Shown here: positions 51,561 through 63,049 of the stretch, one piece after another | Position numbering within the stretch: the stretch's first letter is position 1 | How the letters are laid out: each line of letters begins with the position of its first letter | Assembly (NCBI GenBank): GCA_020226215.1 | Contig: CM035233.1 | Coordinates: forward strand, 2,232,001-2,296,000 | Origin: Sindora glabra | Taxonomy: Eukaryota; Streptophyta; Magnoliopsida; Fabales; Fabaceae | Direction: 5' to 3' | Length of the DNA: 64,000 bases | Notes under the pieces: model-generated | Told to the model about the DNA's origin: nothing | Databases searched by the model: none | The model's input: only the letters and a program-made list of their open reading frames with translations | Program-made: the position numbers and the translations under genes

Positions 51561-52779
51561 ATGTAACTATATACATGACTCTTGTTTGGTCGATAAATGG
51601 TATTTCCAATAAAAAATTTCAAATGTGTCATCTAATTTATAAATCTTTTAGTTAGAAAAATAATTCATAAAGTTATCATAATGGAAAAAGTAATTCCTTA
51701 AAGACATTATTTTTCACCACACTTTTTACAATTAACCTGAAAAATTATAAATCAAGCATTTTTTATTTTCTTAATATTTTATAAGTTCGAACTATAAAGA
51801 TATACAAATCAGATTATTCTCATGGATAATGCTTTGTCAAAACAAATGGCCTAAATTGTACGCTCAGTGATTATAACTGAATTATAGGCAGTTCACTGTA
51901 ATGTAGTCACATTAATTAATTAATTAATTAAAATAAAATAATTTCAAACTTTTACCCTTTATTTGGATTTGTAACAAAAAGGTGAAATAAAATGCGTAGA
52001 AAAAAAAGTAGAAATTAAATCTTTTATTCTATATATGGATATGATAAGAAAAAAATATGGAAAGAAAATAAATAAAAGAAAAATAAAAGAGTGAAATGAA
52101 AATATATAGAAATATGTTTTTTACTTATTATGTAAATGCATAAAAAATATATGAAAAAGTAATAAAAATATTAATTTTTTATTTAATTTAATTGAAAATT
52201 AAAAAAGAACAAAAATAATTTATTAAATAATAAAATTCTCCTATTGCAAGCAAACAAAGTTGTCTAAAAAGAGCAATTTTGTAATTATAAAATTTGCTAC
52301 CCTTTTTCTATATCTATTTAGTCAAAAAATATTTTATTAATTCTCAAAATAATTTTTTAATAATTTTCTTTTCACATCAGGTTTTTTAGCATGTAAATAC
52401 TAAAAAATTTAGGATGTATTTGTATATATTTTTATTTTTTATTTTCAAATTTTTTTCTAAAAATTATTTTATAATTCAATTGGTGAATTAAGAAAAAAAT
52501 TTATTTAATTATAAATTACTATCAAAAATAAAAATAAAATAAGAAAACATCCACTAGTTATTTCATAAACAGTTGCAATTTTTAAAAATAATTATCAAAT
52601 AAAAATTTTTATTTTTGGAAACGTAAAAATAAAAAATTATCTTTAATAATAATAAATAAAAAAATATTATTTTTAATTTTTTTTCATATATATTCTTTTC
52701 TTTTTTAAAAAAAATATGTATCTATTGCATTGCACCCAAACAAATGGCCCAATAATCCAGACTCAAAACAATTTTTAAT
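51561..52779. other. AT-rich stretch, no gene seen
   Basis: Only low-complexity A+T sequence; no duplicated partner recognised in the window. Confidence 0.4.
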
Positions 52780-52893
52780 TCCTTCGCGAACTTCTGCTCT
52801 AGGATCATGCCAAATATTATGACGTACTATATATGAACTAATATTTAATTTATTATAAAAATAAAATTAATCTTTTATAAATTTTCAAAATAT

Positions 52894-52947
<54 letters not shown>

Positions 52948-53225
52948 TGAGATTTAAGTTAATATATATTTTATATTCACTTTAATCAAATATCTCTATC
53001 TCTTCAAAATACTAGTTTGACTGTCAAAATGTGCCCAACAAGCAAACCTCAATCATTTACAGCTAACTATCAACTGGTCATTGGTTGTGCTTATCCTGGT
53101 AGCCAGTCAATCATCTCGGCATACATGAGAACCTTTCTTATTTGTTTTAAGATACAGAATTAACCAAAATTTCAAATCTTAAAATCTTCTCGAGTCTAGC
53201 AAACTTTTGACTATATTTGCATTTT
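52780..53225 (+). repeat. Distal upstream segment of unit C, shared with unit B
   Basis: Partner of 9691-10,060. Interrupted at 52,894-52,944 by a (TA)n(GA)n microsatellite absent from the B copy. Confidence 0.65.
52894..52944. repeat. (TA)n(GA)n compound microsatellite
   Basis: Pure TA repeat passing directly into GA repeat. Confidence 0.95.
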
Positions 53226-53279
53226 AACTGGAAAAAAGTTTAAATATACCTGAAATTTAAAAAAAATGATAATAGAAAA

Positions 53280-53635
53280 AATAAATACAACAATTAATCA
53301 TTTATTTATAAAAATAGTAACTATTATATTCTTCAAATTTTATAATTATCATGATTAATATTTTATTTTTATATTTATTATAATTATTCATCATTTTCTT
53401 TACTCCTAATATTAAAATAAATTCTAAAAACTAAATAAAAAAAGTATATATTTGACATTTGTTAACATTGAATTTAACAAATCACTTCAATATTTTTCAA
53501 TTATTTTAATATTGTAAGCGAAAGAAATGATGAATAATTATAAAAAATAAAAATTATAAATTATAAATCTTAATTATAAAATTTAAAAAATATAATGATG
53601 ACCATCTATATAAGTAAAAAAGCTTTAGCAAACAT
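53280..53635. repeat. Foldback MITE, copy 4
   Basis: Same inverted structure as 10,061-10,440 and at the equivalent position of unit C (followed by AAGCTTGCACCC as in unit B), so it predates the B/C duplication. Confidence 0.65.
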
Positions 53636-53759
53636 ATTAAGCTTGCACCCAAAAAAAAAGTGTAAAAGAAATAAAAATATTTAACTGAAAGTTTAAAAGT
53701 TTAAGATAAATTGTAAAAAAAAAAAAAAGGAATAGATTCAAAAATTGAACATATATTTG

Positions 53760-54110
53760 ACATTTGATAATATGGGATTTAATAATTTGTTGAGGATGAC
53801 ATCGAGACGTTGACGATGGCCCCAGACAACGATGATGCAGAGGCTTCTGCTATGCAGCTGGCGGTGATGTGATCGAGAGATGAAGAAACCATCCAAAGAA
53901 GAAGAAGATTTTTTAGATGTCAAAATTGAGAAAACAATTTAACTCTATTTACCCAGTTTCACTCAACTCATCCTAACCATCGATTTTGATCAATGAGATG
54001 TTTATATAAAATGACAGGTGCTGATTATGTCAAGGAAGTGGAGCAAACTTACACCATTTTCTCATCATAGTAGTCTGTCCACAAATGAAAAAATATATAT
54101 ATATATATAT
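53760..54110. other. Unit-C-specific insertion with a G+C-richer patch
   Basis: Homology to unit B stops near GGGATTTAATAATTTG. The insert holds GACATCGAGACGTTGACGAT and neighbouring mixed sequence (to about 53,910) that is not AT-rich, then AT-rich text and a short (TA)n at 54,091. Small open frames lie here, but I recognise no product. It could be a captured host exon fragment or a piece of another repeat. Confidence 0.35.
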
Positions 54111-54159
54111 TAAGCTTGGAAGGGAAAAAAAAAGTTAAAGAAGAAATCAAAATATTAGG

Positions 54160-54335
54160 CTGAAAAGTCGTTCGGTCGGCACCCATGCAAACATCATTGG
54201 AGAATTTCCAATTCTTCCTTTTATTTTATTTTTTTTCTCTTCACCAATTAAAGGAGATTCCTTGCAACACCGTGCACCCTCAAGTCAATGAGCTAGCCTT
54301 CCACGAGGTGGTCCGCAAATTTGTATTGATGTGCC
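54160..54335 (+). repeat. Upstream module, unit C copy 1
   Basis: TCGTTCGGTCGGCACCC, GAGAATTTCCAATTCTTCC, GGAGATTCCTTGCAACACCG and TTCCACGAGGTGGTCCGCAA; close partner of 11,085-11,250. Confidence 0.7.
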
Positions 54336-54424
54336 CTTCGGCATTTTTTTTTTTTTAAATTTACTTGTACTATATTGGCGTCTTAACTGTATCTGAATTT
54401 CAAAAATGAAAAATAAAAATATAA

Positions 54425-54795
54425 TAAAAAGAATAAATCGAATAATTAATCACTCATTCATAAAAATAATAATTATTATATTTTTTTAATTTTATAATTA
54501 TTATTAATTTTTTATTTTTATATTTGATGTAATCACCCATCACTTCTTTTATTCATAATATTAAAATAAATTTAAAAATAAATTCAAATTTTAAGTAAAT
54601 ATTTTACATTTTATAGCGTGCCATCTAATAAATTATTTTAATATTTTTATTTATTTTAACAAAAAAATTGAATAATTATAAAAACAAAAATAAAAATAAA
54701 AAATTAATAATATTAATTAATAAATTTTAAAAAATATAATATTAATCACTTTTATAAATAAAAAATTAAATATTTTGTTCACGTTAGCAAATATA
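54425..54795. repeat. Foldback MITE, copy 5
   Basis: Arms AATAATTATTATATTTTTTT and AAAAATATAATATTAATCAC with the usual interior, followed by AAGCTTGTACC, the same boundary as 10,740. Confidence 0.6.
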
Positions 54796-54799
54796 CTAA

Positions 54800-55125
54800 G
54801 CTTGTACCAGAAAGGAGTTTACAAGAAATAAAAATATTAAGTCGAAACGTCGTTCCATCCCCACACCTAAACACGCGCGCACACAAAAACAACACGTCCG
54901 ATTCTTTCTTTTCACCGATTAGTTTTGAGAAGACATCGGAACTATTTTTATTTTAAGAATTTTGAATTACTAAAAAGTTCAAATCTTAAAGTCTTGCTGA
55001 TCGCAGCAAACTTTTGACTATATTTTTGTTTTAACTAAAAAAAAGTTTAGCTATAGCTGAAATTAAAAAAAAATTGATAATAAAAATATTAAGCTAGTAT
55101 CCAAAAAAAAAAAAAAAGTTAAGAA
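54800..55125 (+). repeat. Upstream module with TCGTTCC motif, unit C copy 2
   Basis: Partner of 10,741-11,080. Has GTCTTGCTGATCGCAGCAAA where unit B has a perfect palindrome. Confidence 0.65.
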
Positions 55126-55400
55126 GAAATCAAAATATTAATTCTTTTTTCTGATTCACATAAACCACTAACCAGTATTACAATGAAGAGAGAATACTTA
55201 AAACTTATCCGGATGAGAACAACAAGATTAAAAGATAGCAACACACAAATCCGTAGAGACAAAAAATAACAAATTAAATACTAAAATTGAAGCATAAATA
55301 AAAAGTATGATAAAATTAGGAGGCACGCCTTACGCTATAATCTTCTTTTAAATATTTTGGTATGTTGATCTTTCCAGCAACTTTTCATAATTTCGCCGCG
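55126..55400. other. Unit-C-specific insert
   Basis: About 270 bases (ACATAAACCACTAACCAGTA through TTTCGCCGCGAGG) interrupting the module homology to unit B; no gene recognised. Confidence 0.4.
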
Positions 55401-55404
55401 AGGA

Positions 55405-55592
55405 TCAAAATATTAAGTTGAAAAATCGTTCAATCCCTCCCACCCCCAAACAAATAGAACACTCGAGAATTCCCAATTCTTTCTCTCTTACCAATTAAAG
55501 GAGATTCCTTGCAACAACGTTCATCCTCAAGTCAATGAACATGTCTTCTAGGAGATGGTCCGCAAATTTGTATAGATGTGCCCTTAGTTTTT
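55405..55592 (+). repeat. Upstream module, unit C copy 3
   Basis: ATCGTTCAATCCCTCCC, GAGAATTCCCAATTCTTTC, GAGATTCCTTGCAACAACGT and GGAGATGGTCCGCAAATTTG. This is the copy nearest gene C. Confidence 0.7.
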
Positions 55593-55759
55593 TTTTTTTT
55601 TTTTAATGATAATAATGATAATCCACTTAAATATACATGCAAAATTTTGAATTTAAATTTTAAATATATAAAAAGGTGAAACTTTTAAAGTAAAACATAA
55701 GTGTCGCTGCAATATTAAAATATCAATACCCTACCCTCAATTTTAATTTTAGTAGGATT

Positions 55760-55872
55760 AGACCATACTCAATCAGCTACATAGAGTCGCGAGCTTGCTG
55801 GGGCTATAAATACATGGGCACATCAGGTTTCATGCAAAAGGCAATAGTTCAAAGCAATAATATTGTGCAATC
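55760..55872 (+). promoter_or_regulatory. Core promoter and 5' leader of gene C
   Basis: TATAAATA at 55,805 sits 68 bases before the ATG. GAGCTTGCTGGGGCTATAAA followed by TACATGGGCAC and the leader GGCAATAGTTCAAAGCAATA are nearly identical to gene B, so gene C probably keeps its promoter. Confidence 0.7.
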
Positions 55873-56797
55873 ATGAAAGCCTTTTTCATTGCAATGTTAC
55901 TCTTGGCTTCCATTCTCAGCATCCTTCTCTCTCCAGCTTCTGCTCGAACATTAGAGAGTAAGAATATTTGATTTGATAACTAGATTTTTCTACTTAATTT
56001 CATTCTTTAAATTTTAAATTTATTTTATCCACTTATTGTTATAATATTTTTTAATAATTGATTATGCATTTTCTTTTAATAATGAATATATATAGAAAAA
56101 AAGTTGTTCTCTGGTATTATATAAATGAAAAAGGATAATAAGAGATGGCGAGAGAAAAATAGAGTTTCTATTGTTATGAATACACTAATATGAAGATAAA
56201 AGACAAGAAAAACGAAGTTGATAATATTTCTGTATCCCTACTTTCACTAGTTTTTAGTTTAATTAGAATTATTACTTATTATTGATTAATAATAGATTTT
56301 AAAAATACATCTAATTGGTTATTGAGAAATCTAAGTCTAATTGTCATATCAAATAAACACAAAATTAATTCGGAAATTTTCTTGGCTGAAAATAATTTCT
56401 TATTCTTAGGGAATTTGAGGGATTGAGGCATAGGGATGAACTTGAACAACACTAATCTTAAAAATAAAAAAGAAATTTGTGATATATAGTTGAAATATTT
56501 TATCTTTATAATTTTTGAAGAAAATGATAAGGTGAGGATTCAAATTTTTAATTTTATACTTACCAATTAATAATCAGACGAATAGAACCTGATGTGGTTT
56601 TTAAATAATCCAGCATTAACAGGCAAGCAGTGAAGTTTCTTATCTTTGGCGAGATTTCTTTCGATAAATCTGAGTAGTGAACTAACTGAGGAATGGTTTG
56701 TGCAGAATATGCTGACGGAAAATCCCCAATTATCTGGACTCCAGCGCCAGGCCCTTGTCCCCGGACGACCCCTTACACGAGGTGCCCACCGCCATGA
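55873..56797 (+). CDS. Small secreted two-cysteine peptide C, truncated paralogue of B
   Basis: Exon 1 55,873-55,957 and exon 2 56,706-56,797, with GT/AG borders at the same places and the same phase (one base into the codon) as gene B. The product is 58 residues: signal peptide 1-24/25 (MKAFFIAM and a Leu/Ile-rich core, ending PASA), a mature part beginning RTLEKYADGK, and one cysteine pair, C-PRTTPYTR-C, followed by PPP and stop. Spacing between the cysteines is eight residues as in the first pair of B. The proline spacer and second cysteine pair are absent; the ending CPPP-stop resembles the ending CPP-stop of pseudogene A, so an internal deletion joining the first box to the tail is likely. 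Promoter, splice sites and AATAAA (56,821) are intact, so expression is possible. It may be a functional short form or a pseudogene at an early stage. The antisense frame across exon 2 is a shadow. Confidence 0.6.
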
Positions 56798-57135
56798 AGA
56801 CATCGTACTATGATTTCTCAAATAAATAAATAAATGTGTCTTAATAAAATAAAAAATAAATAAATAAGAAAGTGAATCTTGAATTAATGTTGTTTGGCTT
56901 TCTGGATTAAAATAAATAAGATTGATGCAGATGCCATGACTTGTACACACTTGCTGACGGGTGGTAATGTTACAGGACGTCAACGTTAGGCTTTCAATTT
57001 CTCTTGCTTGTTTTGTGATGTAATTTCATTCGGTCATGAATTTTGGATATTTATTGAGTGGCTTCTATTTGCTTCAAGTCTTATCTCTAAAGCTATCCCT
57101 AAATCATTACGTTAATCAAAATTTATTGCAATAAT
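56798..57135 (+). other. 3' flank of gene C
   Basis: AATAAATAAATAAATG at 56,821 supplies poly(A) signals. TGGATATTTATTGAGTGGCT and ATCATTACGTTAATCAAAAT match the 3' flanks of relict D (about 45,965) and, loosely, unit A. Confidence 0.55.
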
Positions 57136-57675
57136 ATTGTAAAATTTTAATTTTGAAGTAATGATTTTAAATTACGATTATAATTATATTATAGTTGTAA
57201 TCATATAAGAATTACGAGAGTTTATGAAATTGTATGATTGCATTGTAAAATTATAAAAAAAAAATGTAGCTGTAAAATACAATTGAAAATCATACTAGAT
57301 GTTTATCATTAATTAATAGGTTTATAGCATTGAAATAAATATTAATTAGAACATAACATAACAATTTATTAATAATTCTTTTCTTCGTGTGAAAAAGACA
57401 ACAGCCATTTTCACATTTGAAAGGAGACTTTTGAATAGGAAGGAATCGTTTAAGATCAACTTGTCACATCAGTTAGGCAGATGGATAGCATTACGTGGAC
57501 CTGGGCTTAGGAGATTCCGATTTGGTGGATTTGGGGAGAGTGATATGATTAGCTCTGCCAACAAAATTTTCAAAGCCAAATAATTTTTATGCCATTATTT
57601 TTTAAATTTGTGAAGTATGTCAGAGAAGCTATGACCATTCAAAAAATTGATTGGTAGTGTCTGAGGAGAAGTAAC
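57136..57675. other. Stretch with an unassigned 64-codon frame
   Basis: AT-rich DNA followed by a less biased patch at about 57,395-57,580 that is open for 64 codons (with GLRRFRFGGFGES). No family recognised and no second copy in the window. It may be a captured gene fragment belonging to the TIR-like element that follows. Confidence 0.25.
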
Positions 57676-57677
57676 TT

Positions 57678-58450
57678 GAATCTTAGCGTTTGTTTGACTG
57701 GAGGTAAAAATGAAAGGGATAAAAATGAAAGGAGAAAAAAATAGATGTGAAAGTAATTTTATCTAAATTATTTAGAATAGGATGAAAATAGGAGGGAAAG
57801 TAAATAGGGGTGAAATGAATTTACTTTGTTTGGAATAAGTGAAAATAGAAGGGGGAAGAAATGTGAATGAATAAAATAATTAAAATATCATTTTATTATG
57901 TTATATTAAGGTAGTTATACTATTATGAATAAAATTAAATAAAAAATAATTTACAGAAAAAAATGCTAAATTTTTTTATTACTAACATATTTATATTTGT
58001 AATTCTAAATTTAATATAATTAATAAATTTTTAAATTACTATAATAACTTTATTTAGTACATTAAAAATATAAAATAATAAAATATTTATTAATAAAATG
58101 TAAAATTAAAAAGTTAATACTTTATTAAAATTTTAAAATAATAGATAAAAATAAAAAAATTGTTAAAAAGAAAAAAAGTGGGGGAAAGAGCAGCATTCAA
58201 AGGCACGCACATGAGGTTAGATTTCAAAAAATTCTGAGGGCATCAACGGAAAGAGAAAAAACAGATCCACCTCCACCCCGCATTACCCATCATTTCAGAG
58301 GGGGAAATGTAATCATCGGGCCCCACCGAAATTGTACTTTGCATTTACACCCCCTCCTATTTCATTAGCCAGCCAAACATGTGAAATCTAAAATTCCACC
58401 CACCCCATTCCACCCGCCCCTGCAATCGCCCATTCCAAACAAGCTGTTAG
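57678..58450. mobile_element. Possible TIR element (GTTTGTTTG ends) with G+C-rich right half
   Basis: The left end TTAGCGTTTGTTTGACTGG and right end CATTCCAAACAAGCTGTTAG are inverse over about ten bases. The left half is purine-rich (AAAATGAAAGGG repeats), the right half (about 58,180-58,440) is pyrimidine- and C-rich (CCACCCACCCCATTCCACCC), again partly inverse. No coding. Type unknown. Confidence 0.4.
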
Positions 58451-58635
58451 GTGTATTTTTCCTTCAGGAGAATGAGTTAAAATTAATATTGATGATACTT
58501 TAGAACAAAGCCTGGGATAGAAAGGATGTGAGGAATTACTAAGAAATTAAGAAGGGGTGTATATTGCTAGTTTTTCCCAAAATTTGTGAATATGTTCTTC
58601 TTTTGTGGTTGAATTTTTTTTTTGGGGGGGGGGTT

Positions 58636-59020
58636 TCATGAGTTATCTTTTGCATGGTAGTTGGAACACAAAAATAATTTTAAAATCTAATTCTAGTGTT
58701 TTGGTTGACTTTTTAGGAGGATATAAAATGACTTCTTTGAAATATAGGCATTTTTTCTAGAAGTGCATTACTTTCTTGCAACAAGATTAGATGATTGAAA
58801 ATTTTCATATACACGATGATCAAAATAAATGTGTTGATTGGTTGGTATTCTTTAATTTGGACCAAAAGCTTGGTTTGCATGTCTTAGATAAATCTCATGG
58901 AGGTTTGAGTCATTAACTTTTTGATGATGTTCTTCGGATTTTTACTTCAGGGATAATTAATTTGTAATTTTTTTTCATCTTTTTTAGGCTTGGGCCTTAT
59001 TGGTTTACCCAAAAAAAATG
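58636..59020 (+). pseudogene. LINE-type RNase H domain fragment
   Basis: Plus-strand reading ILKSNSSVLVDFLGGYKMTS (about 58,678-58,737) matches the ESDSS segment of the plant LINE RNase H with E and D replaced. DDQNKCVDWLVFFNLDQKLG (from 58,815) then LHVLDKSHGGLSH matches the C(A)DWLA...LGLHVL block, and LGPYWFTQKK ends the protein at about 59,020. Frame breaks and stops (58,914) show it is dead. It is the 3' end of a truncated non-LTR element; a clear poly(A) tail was not found. Confidence 0.7.
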
Positions 59021-59127
59021 AAACTTGTAAATTGTGCAATTTTCTAACAATTAAAGATGCATAATATAATCTATTTGTCTTATGGTATACTTTTCCAATC
59101 TCTAGTCATTCACCTAATTAAAAGAAA

Positions 59128-60500
59128 GGTTTAGTTATATTTTTAGTCCCTTAATATATGAATCAATCATATTTTATCCCTTTAAAATGATTATTCAATT
59201 TTGATTCTTGTAATATAAAAATCATGTCAATTTTGGTCCAAACTATTAACTTTCATTAATTAATAAACAGAATTTTCAATGTGTTATGCTCTTAACCAAT
59301 TTAATATGAAATGACATATAGAAATTAAAATCTTCTTTGTAATAAATGCAATAAAACTATCTCAACCAAAAAAATAAAAAAATAAAACTATTAAATTTAT
59401 AATCGGCTATTAGCTATGAATATACAAATAACAGAAGAACTAAAATCCAAGTTCATGAGAATTTGCATCTACATGATAGTAGGTCAAGAAAGAAAGCTAG
59501 CTACTAAGTAGTTATTGTCAACCTTGGCACGGAATTCGTAGCATTTCAATCCCCCTCTATTTTTGGTCCTTTATTTCCTTTCTTTTCTATTGTTTTGTAA
59601 ATTTATGTGTTTTTCTTGGAAATTATGTTTATTAGCTTTAGCTCTATTCTTGCTTAAATTTGTAAAGTAAATCTATGCATTTTTCATCATTATATTCTTT
59701 TTCTCAAATTTGGGTTCCCAAATTCCATTTCATCGATAGTCACGACTTAAGTTTGAGGACCATAACGTATTTCTATCATTGCAACAAGGATTCCGGGTTC
59801 AATCTTTTCTTTATTCTAATATTTTTTGCTCATAAGTTGGTTTCAACAGAACATTTTTACTAAGGAATTGCACTTGTTAGCCATGGTGTAATTCTAGTTC
59901 ATAGTTCTCTGTATTGTCATTAATTATAGGGTCTAATCCCAACCTCTTTCTAGACACAACCTTCCTACTTTAATTAATTTCCAAGTCTTACCATACCATT
60001 GTTGAACAACTTCTCCTAAAGTGTTATAATCTTCACTTTCTTTTATGAAACTTTACATCGCCTCTTAAAACTTTTCTCCTTTTTTCAACTAGATTTTCAA
60101 TCACACCATCATCAATAGCCATCGATAACCTACATTTTGATTGTCATTGTCACTTTTTTACTCATTCACTGGCATCATGTGGTTAAAGCTAGGTAAAGCA
60201 ATTAACCTACCATTATTAGTAAAACTCAACTACAATTAATTGAGCTTAGTTAATTCCTAGTTGAGTCTATCTTGAGAAGCAATAAATTGTAATTTCCTTC
60301 TCACCATTTCCTCTTTCATTACGTACCACCAAGTAAGCTCTATCTTTTAATTTTCCATTTATTAATTAATAGAAAATAAATGAGTTAGACTAAAGTTAGT
60401 ATAATTTTTAGAATAAAGGGACCAACATTAAATAATCATTTTAAGAGGAACTAAATATAGTCAATTCATATATTCAAAAGACTAAAAATGTAATTAAGCT
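59128..60500. mobile_element. TIR transposon, about 1.37 kb, non-autonomous
   Basis: Left arm 59,128-59,222 (GTTTAGTTATATTTTTAGTC, AAAATGATTATTCAATTTTG) is the inverse of 60,405-60,500 (CATTAAATAATCATTTTAAG, GACTAAAAATGTAATTAAGC). The roughly 95-base arms and TTTTAGTC core recall the MULE ends at 46.1/50.0 kb. A target duplication is not clear. The interior has only short frames; none recognised. Confidence 0.6.
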
Positions 60501-62149
60501 AAAAAATTGCATAATGAACTTGGTAAAATTTCTATAAAGTAGGTCCCTAGTGAGGAGTCTGAATGTATAATAGGTTGTGACTAAAATTCAAGTGAAAAAG
60601 CTAATAGCTTATCTATAGCCTTTGTTAGATGAATGAGAGGTGTGAATATGGATGCCAGTTAGAATATTTTGAATTGCCAAAAGCCTAACTCAAGTCCAAT
60701 GGTAGGTAGACATGTATCCCAATAATTAGCTTAGGAAGGAAGTGCATTCATATCTATTTAAACCTAAAATGTTTGCACAGCCTTAAGGTGTTTGTACATC
60801 CTTGAGATGTTTGTGCAAACAAAAATATGTCTGTGTGCACACAAGTGCTATATTTGTACTAAAATGGGGAAACAATGTTACTTCATTATAGTAGGACTCT
60901 TTATCCTAATGGGTATGTCTAGTTTAAGTGGAATATTTATATCAGTTGCTTCTTCTACCTATGAAGATCAAGTCATTTCACATCAATCGTAGGTCTTTAT
61001 AATGACGAGAATCCATGTTGCCCCCTTTTTATTGCATTTTGTCGTCTAAAAAGCTATTTTTATTTTTTCTGCAAAGTCTAGTCTTGGTTTTGCTATTGAA
61101 GGAGTTCTTACTAGCAAAAGCCATTATTTTAGGTATGTTTTTTCTCCCTTTCTTCCAAAGATTACATCTTTGTGCTTGCTTTAATTTTTATTGTAGTTCC
61201 TACTAAAATGATTGAATCCATGCTTTGTTCTTTGTGAATTCCAATATTGTATCTTTTATTGATCATGTTATACTTACAATAGATTTATAGTTGATAATGG
61301 CATGTAAGATGTTTAAATAACTTCCTAATTTGTTTAAATAGCTCTCTAGTTTACTATTTGTTGGATATGTTAAGGATATGTTCACTATTCATGACTTTTC
61401 ATTTTCTTTGTTTTATTTGCTTTGATTCCTTTGTATCCATTTTGACCTAGCTTCCGTTTCTTTTATCCTTAATTTTTGAAAGTTTGTTGTTTGCTTCCTT
61501 CAACCCTTACTTTGATGTCTAATGGTTTCCCCTATATTGATGTATCTAGTTTAGATAGTGAGAGTTCAAGCATTATTCTTTTAAACCTTCCAAGCCTTCC
61601 TAAGATTAGCTCAAAACTTCATTCTATAATACTTCATCCAAAACCTTTAATTGCCATCATAGCAAATCAATCCAATAAGGAGAATGACATAGATTGAGTA
61701 GATATGATGTATGCTAACTATCCCAAGTTTAATTGGATCAATACAAAGGTGTAAACTTAAATGGCTTCTTTCAAATGGGAAAGTCAAGCCTTGTTAGATG
61801 ATCTTCATGACAAGTATTTTCCTGATGAATTGGATAGGCAAGTAATTTGCTATGTCGTAACTCAAGATGATAAATAGACTTGTAATTACAACTTCATGTC
61901 TTTCTTTATGTTTTATAGTAACTTTATAATTAAGATGGATTTGACCCTTTCAATTTTCCTCCTTTTATCATTTTGTTCTCCAAAGTTTAAATTTATGTTC
62001 AACCTAACTTACTCCAAATGCTTACATGTTCATGGTCTATTTTGAAATAATTGTTTATTATTTAAAATGTGTGTCATCAATTGATAATTTCTTATTCTTT
62101 TCCACCTTTTCAAGTCAACAAATTAGAGGCTAAACCTATTTCAAATAAG
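60501..62149. other. Unidentified region with decayed coding-like pieces
   Basis: Short open pieces on the plus strand read as protein-like text, for example FPYIDVSSLDSESSSIILL (from 61,518) and FKWESQALLDDLHDKYFPDE with LDRQVICYVV (about 61,767-61,860), each ended by TAA/TAG. They look like an old mobile-element or virus-like frame but I cannot assign a family. Confidence 0.3.
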
Positions 62150-62785
62150 GGCCCAAGTAGTCATTTTTAAAAAATTTAGAGTCTAATATTAAGCATTAGA
62201 AAGACTTATTTTTCAAATTTAACATGAAAGGTGAATTCTTCTTCCCCATTTACTGGCAAAAATAGATAAAAGTTCCTAAACATATATTTTGCAAATGATT
62301 AAAATTCAATATTGTGCATCGTAAGCTTAAAGCTTACAAATGTTTCAATAATAGTTAGTGCATATATATTACATTTACTTATTTTATGCTAAAAACATTT
62401 GGTTAGGAAAAAGGAAATTTATTGAAAAGGTGTAGCATGTGAGAGAAGATCGATTTTAGAAAGTGAAAAGGCTCAAAAGCTTAACTTGTAAGTTTATTGA
62501 TTTTGGCATAACTTCCAACTTTCAAAGGGAATATTCCTATTTTATCTTCAATGACTCAACGATAGTCTAAATGGATGGCTATAGTTAGTACTATTAATGT
62601 GGAAAAGTTAAAAGATGTTGCTCTTTTAAAAGGACAGAAAAGAAGATCAATGAAGAATGAAAAAAAGTTGAAGGATAAAATGCTTAAGTCTTTGTTTGAA
62701 AAGATATGATTAAGTGATTCTAAAAATCCACATCCTCCTAGCTATATCACTTAGTTTACAAATAGTGGAAGGATGATGATAGATT
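62150..62785 (+). repeat. Unidentified repeat U, copy 1
   Basis: Direct repeat of 63,050-63,795. Shared blocks are GTCTTTGTTTGAAAAGA, TTTACAAATAGTGG, AAATTTATTGAA and GTGAAGATCG-type text. A coding-like stretch (VEKLKDVALLKGQKRRSMKN near 62,600) occurs in both. Confidence 0.6.
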
Positions 62786-63049
62786 ATTTACCTAGCCTTA
62801 AGTTTGATTATGACACTTTGGACAGTTTTTGGTATAAGTAGGTGGATTTAGCTCTATATGTGTATGAATAAATGTTGCTCACTAAGGATTATGAAGAGAA
62901 TATGACCATTGTTGATCCTGTTAGAGTTATAAAATATGGATAGATAATTATAAGTTATCTAGCTCAAGGTGTTTTAAGTGTCATTTTTCTAGTTCCTCCC
63001 ATGGTTGCTCAAAAGAAGGAATTAACATAGTTTAGGGATCATTTTTCAA
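62786..63049 (+). other. Sequence between the two U copies
   Basis: Coding-like pieces LPSLKFDYDTLDSFWYK (about 62,790) and VPPMVAQKKELT (about 62,990) interrupted by stops. Not found a second time because the window ends soon after copy 2. Confidence 0.3.

Noticed and set aside
56567..56983. 138-codon minus-strand frame across exon 2 of gene C
   Set aside because: Antisense shadow. It has no recognisable domain, and the plus strand has conserved promoter, splice sites and family homology.
60792..61206. Cys-rich and hydrophobic short frames (66 and 63 codons) as secreted peptides
   Set aside because: No splice partner, promoter or paralogue. The hydrophobic runs follow from T-rich composition.
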